NCBI GenBank assembly: GCA_017625565.1
Contig: JAGAKN010000018.1
Span: 1 to 53,889 of the forward strand
DNA: 53,889 nt
From: Clostridia bacterium
GTDB taxonomy: Bacteria; Bacillota; Clostridia; Christensenellales; Borkfalkiaceae
Direction of reading: 5' to 3'
The number at the start of each line of letters is the position of its first letter. Position 1 is the stretch's first letter. The position numbers and the translations under genes were made by a program. This document shows positions 51,678 through 53,889 of the stretch, piece by piece. Below the pieces are notes generated by a model. The model searched no databases. It had not been told where the DNA came from and worked only from the letters and a program-made list of their open reading frames with translations.

Positions 51678-53366
51678 CTATTTATCCATACCACAAGAGT
51701 AGCATTTTTTGGATAACATTTCTTCGTTTTTGATACTGCTATACAACCTAAAACCACCAGCAAAATTATAAGCGTCAAAGCCATTTTGCATTAAAATTCT
51801 CGTTGCCAAATAACTGCGCAGTCCGCTTTGACACATTACGTAGATTTTCTTGGTTCTATCCAGCTCGCCCAAACGCTCTCTTAAATCGTCCAACGGAATG
51901 TTGATAAATCCGTCCGCGCGTCCTCGCATATATTCAAAAGGTGTGCGCGTATCGAGCAAAATCACGTCCTTTCTTTCTCTTAAAGACGGAATATCTTCAT
52001 AATAGAATTGCTTAACTATGCCGTTTTTGATATTGTCCCCAACGAAGCCCGCCATATTGACGGGGTCTTTTGCCGACGAATACGGCGGAGCGTACGCAAG
52101 GTCTAAGTCCTTTAATTCATCCGCTTTCATCCCTGCCCTAATTGCCGTTGCGATAACGTCAATGCGTTTATCAACACCGTCATAGCCGACGATTTGTGCA
52201 CCTAAAATCTTATAAGTTGCTTTTTCAAAAATGAGTTTAACGGTCATAGCCGTTGCGTTCGGATAATACCCAGCGTGCGAATTTTGCGTTAAAATCACTT
52301 TTTCGTATTCTATGCCGTTTGCTTTTGCTTGCTGTTCGTTAATACCTGTGGTTGCAACCGTCATATCAAAAAGTTTAATAACCGAAGAGCCTTGCGAACC
52401 TTTATATTCGCTATTTAGTCCACAAATATTATCGGCAACTATGCGGCCTTGCTTGTTAGCTGGACCTGCAAGTGAAATTACTGAATCTTGATCGGTGATA
52501 AAATGTTTAACTTCAACTGCGTCCCCTACTGCATAGATATCGGAAATTGAAGTTTCCATTTTTGCATTAACTTTGATTGCGCCTTTAACACCAAGTTCTA
52601 AACCTATCTTTTTAGCAAGGGTGTTTTCGGGGACAACGCCAACTGCAAGCACAACCATATCTGCGCTTATATTGGAACCATTATCAAGCTCAAGCGAAAC
52701 TTGTTCGCCTGTAATACTCATTTTATTTGTATTAACGTTTAATAACAATTGTACGCCGTGATGACGGAAGTTTGCGTGGATAAACGACGCCATATCACAG
52801 TCAACCGTCGGTAAAAGATGGTTAGAGCGTTGAACGATAGTGGTTTTAATGCCAAGCTGAGCAAGGTTTTCTGCCATTTCAAGACCGATAAAGCCACCGC
52901 CTATAACGACTGCCGTTTTGGGCTGTTTTTGCTCTACAAATGCACGAATTTTAAGCGTATCTTCTACGGTGCGGAGCGTGAAAGTCTTTTCGTTATCAGT
53001 ATAGAAATCTGGCAATATCGGTTTTGCGCCAGGCGATAAAATCAGCCTGTCGTAGCTTTCCGTAAAGCTTGTTCCCGTCTTTAAGTCAGTTACGTGGACG
53101 GTTTTATTTTGCACGTCAATGTCCGTTACTTCGTGATTAACTTTAGAGGCTATTCTAAAACGGCGAAAGAAACTTTTGGGAGTTTGCAGTGTCAAATCTT
53201 CCTTATCTTCAATAACGCCACCGATATAATACGGCAAACCACAATTTGCGTATGAAATAAAACCCGAACTCTCAAAAATAATAATTTCTGCGTGTTCGTT
53301 GAGTCTTCTTATTCTTGCTGCGGCAGTTGCACCACCTGCAACCCCACCCACGATTACGATTTTCAT
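51678..53366 (-). CDS. CoA-disulfide reductase-like FAD enzyme fused to rhodanese
   Basis: The 562 residues comprise an N-terminal pyridine-nucleotide-disulfide oxidoreductase (GGVAGGATAAAR FAD motif; active Cys42 in SYANCGLP; NAD motif IGGGFIGLE) and a C-terminal rhodanese domain (~460-545) with CQSGLRS (Cys512). The tail has a further CYSCG pair (Cys555, Cys558). CoADR-rhodanese fusions reduce CoA disulfides or polysulfides, or act as NAD(P)H oxidases. The extra C-terminal Cys pair may pass sulfur or electrons (inference). Base use is slightly more AT-rich than its neighbours. Confidence 0.93.
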   Translation of the reverse strand: MKIVIVGGVAGGATAAARIRRLNEHAEIIIFESSGFISYANCGLPYYIGGVIEDKEDLTLQTPKSFFRRFRIASKVNHEVTDIDVQNKTVHVTDLKTGTSFTESYDRLILSPGAKPILPDFYTDNEKTFTLRTVEDTLKIRAFVEQKQPKTAVVIGGGFIGLEMAENLAQLGIKTTIVQRSNHLLPTVDCDMASFIHANFRHHGVQLLLNVNTNKMSITGEQVSLELDNGSNISADMVVLAVGVVPENTLAKKIGLELGVKGAIKVNAKMETSISDIYAVGDAVEVKHFITDQDSVISLAGPANKQGRIVADNICGLNSEYKGSQGSSVIKLFDMTVATTGINEQQAKANGIEYEKVILTQNSHAGYYPNATAMTVKLIFEKATYKILGAQIVGYDGVDKRIDVIATAIRAGMKADELKDLDLAYAPPYSSAKDPVNMAGFVGDNIKNGIVKQFYYEDIPSLRERKDVILLDTRTPFEYMRGRADGFINIPLDDLRERLGELDRTKKIYVMCQSGLRSYLATRILMQNGFDAYNFAGGFRLYSSIKNEEMLSKKCYSCGMDK

Positions 53367-53388
53367 GACTAAAACTCTCCTTTACAAT

Positions 53389-53417
53389 ATTATACCTTTT
53401 TTTGACTCTTTTTTCAA
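53389..53417 (-). promoter_or_regulatory. Promoter of the CoA-disulfide reductase gene
   Basis: On the minus strand, TTGAAA (53412-53417), a 17-bp spacer and TATAAT (53389-53394). Confidence 0.7.
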
Positions 53418-53443
53418 TTGTTTTAGTATTACCTTTAAAAATA

Positions 53444-53491
53444 AAAATCTTTACTTGTAAAAGCCGATATTAACAAAAAAGTAAAGATTTT
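53444..53491. repeat. 13-bp inverted repeat upstream of the reductase promoter
   Basis: AAAATCTTTACTT (53444-53456) and its exact complement (53479-53491), with 22 nt between. It could be an operator for the reductase gene or a weak terminator for upstream transcription. Confidence 0.45.
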
Positions 53492-53519
53492 AAGGTCTTA
53501 TAAATTCACAAATCAAGAT

Positions 53520-53845
53520 TTACTCGACGTCTAGTATCTTCAATATTCTATAATAAGTTATTTTTTTTCCGTATTCACCAACTGATTCATCAAATAATTT
53601 AGACCCCAAACTAACTCCCCAATAACACTAGAAGTTCAGACCCAAAAAGTGTACTTAAAAAAATATCATCCCCACTCATCTTTACTTATCCATCCTCGCT
53701 CTTTATAATATCGAAAACTATTTATTACACAAAATTTTTTATATATTATACCATATTTTAACAAATATTGCAATGCGTTCCTGCACGTAAAAAAAGTTAT
53801 AAGCAACAAAAAACAGCCTTTTTCATTGTAAAAAAGACTGTTAGG
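53520..53845 (-). pseudogene. Probable decayed gene remnant
   Basis: Read on the minus strand, one frame gives YYKERGWISKDEWG then two in-frame stops and SSVIGELVWG. A one-base shift at a G run continues as SKLFDESVGEYGKKITYY and ends in ILKILDVE before TAA at 53520. The combined text has protein-like composition, but no single frame is intact and no start or ribosome site is clear. I cannot name the family. The rest of 53367-53845 holds the reductase promoter, the inverted repeat and the tRNA-Arg terminator. Confidence 0.25.
53806..53842 (-). terminator. Terminator of the tRNA-Arg gene
   Basis: AACAGTCTTTTT and AAAAAGGCTGTT pair on the minus strand, followed by TTTTT. It starts 4 nt after the tRNA. 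Confidence 0.75.
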
Positions 53846-53889
53846 TGGTCTGCCCACAGGGAATCGAACCCCGAATTGAGCCTTAGGAG
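53846..53889 (-). tRNA. tRNA-Arg (CCT), 3' part, cut by the window edge
   Basis: The minus strand shows an anticodon loop CTCCTAA, T arm CGGGG-TTCGATT-CCCTG, acceptor 3' strand TGGGCAG, discriminator A and CCA. The 5' half lies beyond the window. Confidence 0.8.

Overview
The window looks like the chromosome of a strictly anaerobic, low-to-moderate GC Firmicute of class Clostridia, possibly Christensenellales-like (the order is a guess). The signs are a flavodiiron protein/rubredoxin/BFD-like ferredoxin operon for removing oxygen or NO, a glycyl-radical enzyme with its activase, strong AGGAG ribosome sites, near-consensus sigma-A promoters with 17-bp spacers, a single-chain PurL, and many lipoproteins with bacterial Ig-like domains. 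Coding density is high and most genes lie on the minus strand. Five tRNA genes are present, one of them cut by the right edge.

Left end (1-2630): the 3' end of a serine recombinase, then a small accessory block of a LysR regulator divergent from a two-gene unit (PQ-loop-like membrane protein plus a catalytically degenerate SGNH-fold protein). The block is bracketed by two arrays of tiny hairpins joined by short TATNNNAT/TATCAT linkers with a period of about 20-23 nt. This is the most mobile-looking part of the window. 2631-10604 is a three-gene operon of large exported proteins (955-aa Ig-like protein, DUF4838 lipoprotein, 1014-aa Big_2 lipoprotein) behind a leader of about 225 nt. 11228-15201 holds a glycyl-radical enzyme with the dehydratase-type GCxE active site, its radical-SAM activase, and a divergent AraC regulator.

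15261-25176 holds a DUF1858 protein, a CpsB/YwqE-type PHP phosphatase and the purine operon purE-purF-purM-purN-purD-purL. The operon starts from a clear promoter and has a leader with a 42-codon ORF and an attenuator-like hairpin. PurF keeps its PRPP loop and Fe-S cysteines but lacks the glutaminase nucleophile. purC, purB and purH are not in the window.

25298-35550 holds an FAD oxidoreductase/zinc-dehydrogenase operon, a small membrane protein, an OFA-type MFS transporter, the flavodiiron operon, a GH39-like glycosidase and a polar amino acid ABC importer. 35670-50827 holds an NhaC antiporter, a Big_2/CE2-like esterase lipoprotein, a tRNA-Pro with an AGG anticodon, a YfhO-family membrane protein, a Kef-type antiporter, a second zinc dehydrogenase, two RluA pseudouridine synthases, an uncharacterised DNA/RNA-associated-looking protein, a membrane-anchored surface protein and a methyltransferase.

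The right end (51017-53889) has a tRNA cluster (fMet, Met, Glu). The Glu tRNA is followed by a segment of about 200 bp bounded by copies of the tRNA 3' end, and it shares a 16-bp box with the left-end region. After it come a CoA-disulfide-reductase/rhodanese fusion, a probable decayed gene and a partial tRNA-Arg. The window reads as a saccharolytic gut-type anaerobe: exported glycan-binding or glycan-degrading proteins and a glycosidase supply sugars, the dehydrogenases and glycyl-radical enzyme ferment them, and the flavodiiron and CoA-disulfide-reductase proteins deal with oxygen and disulfide stress. That overall picture is inference.
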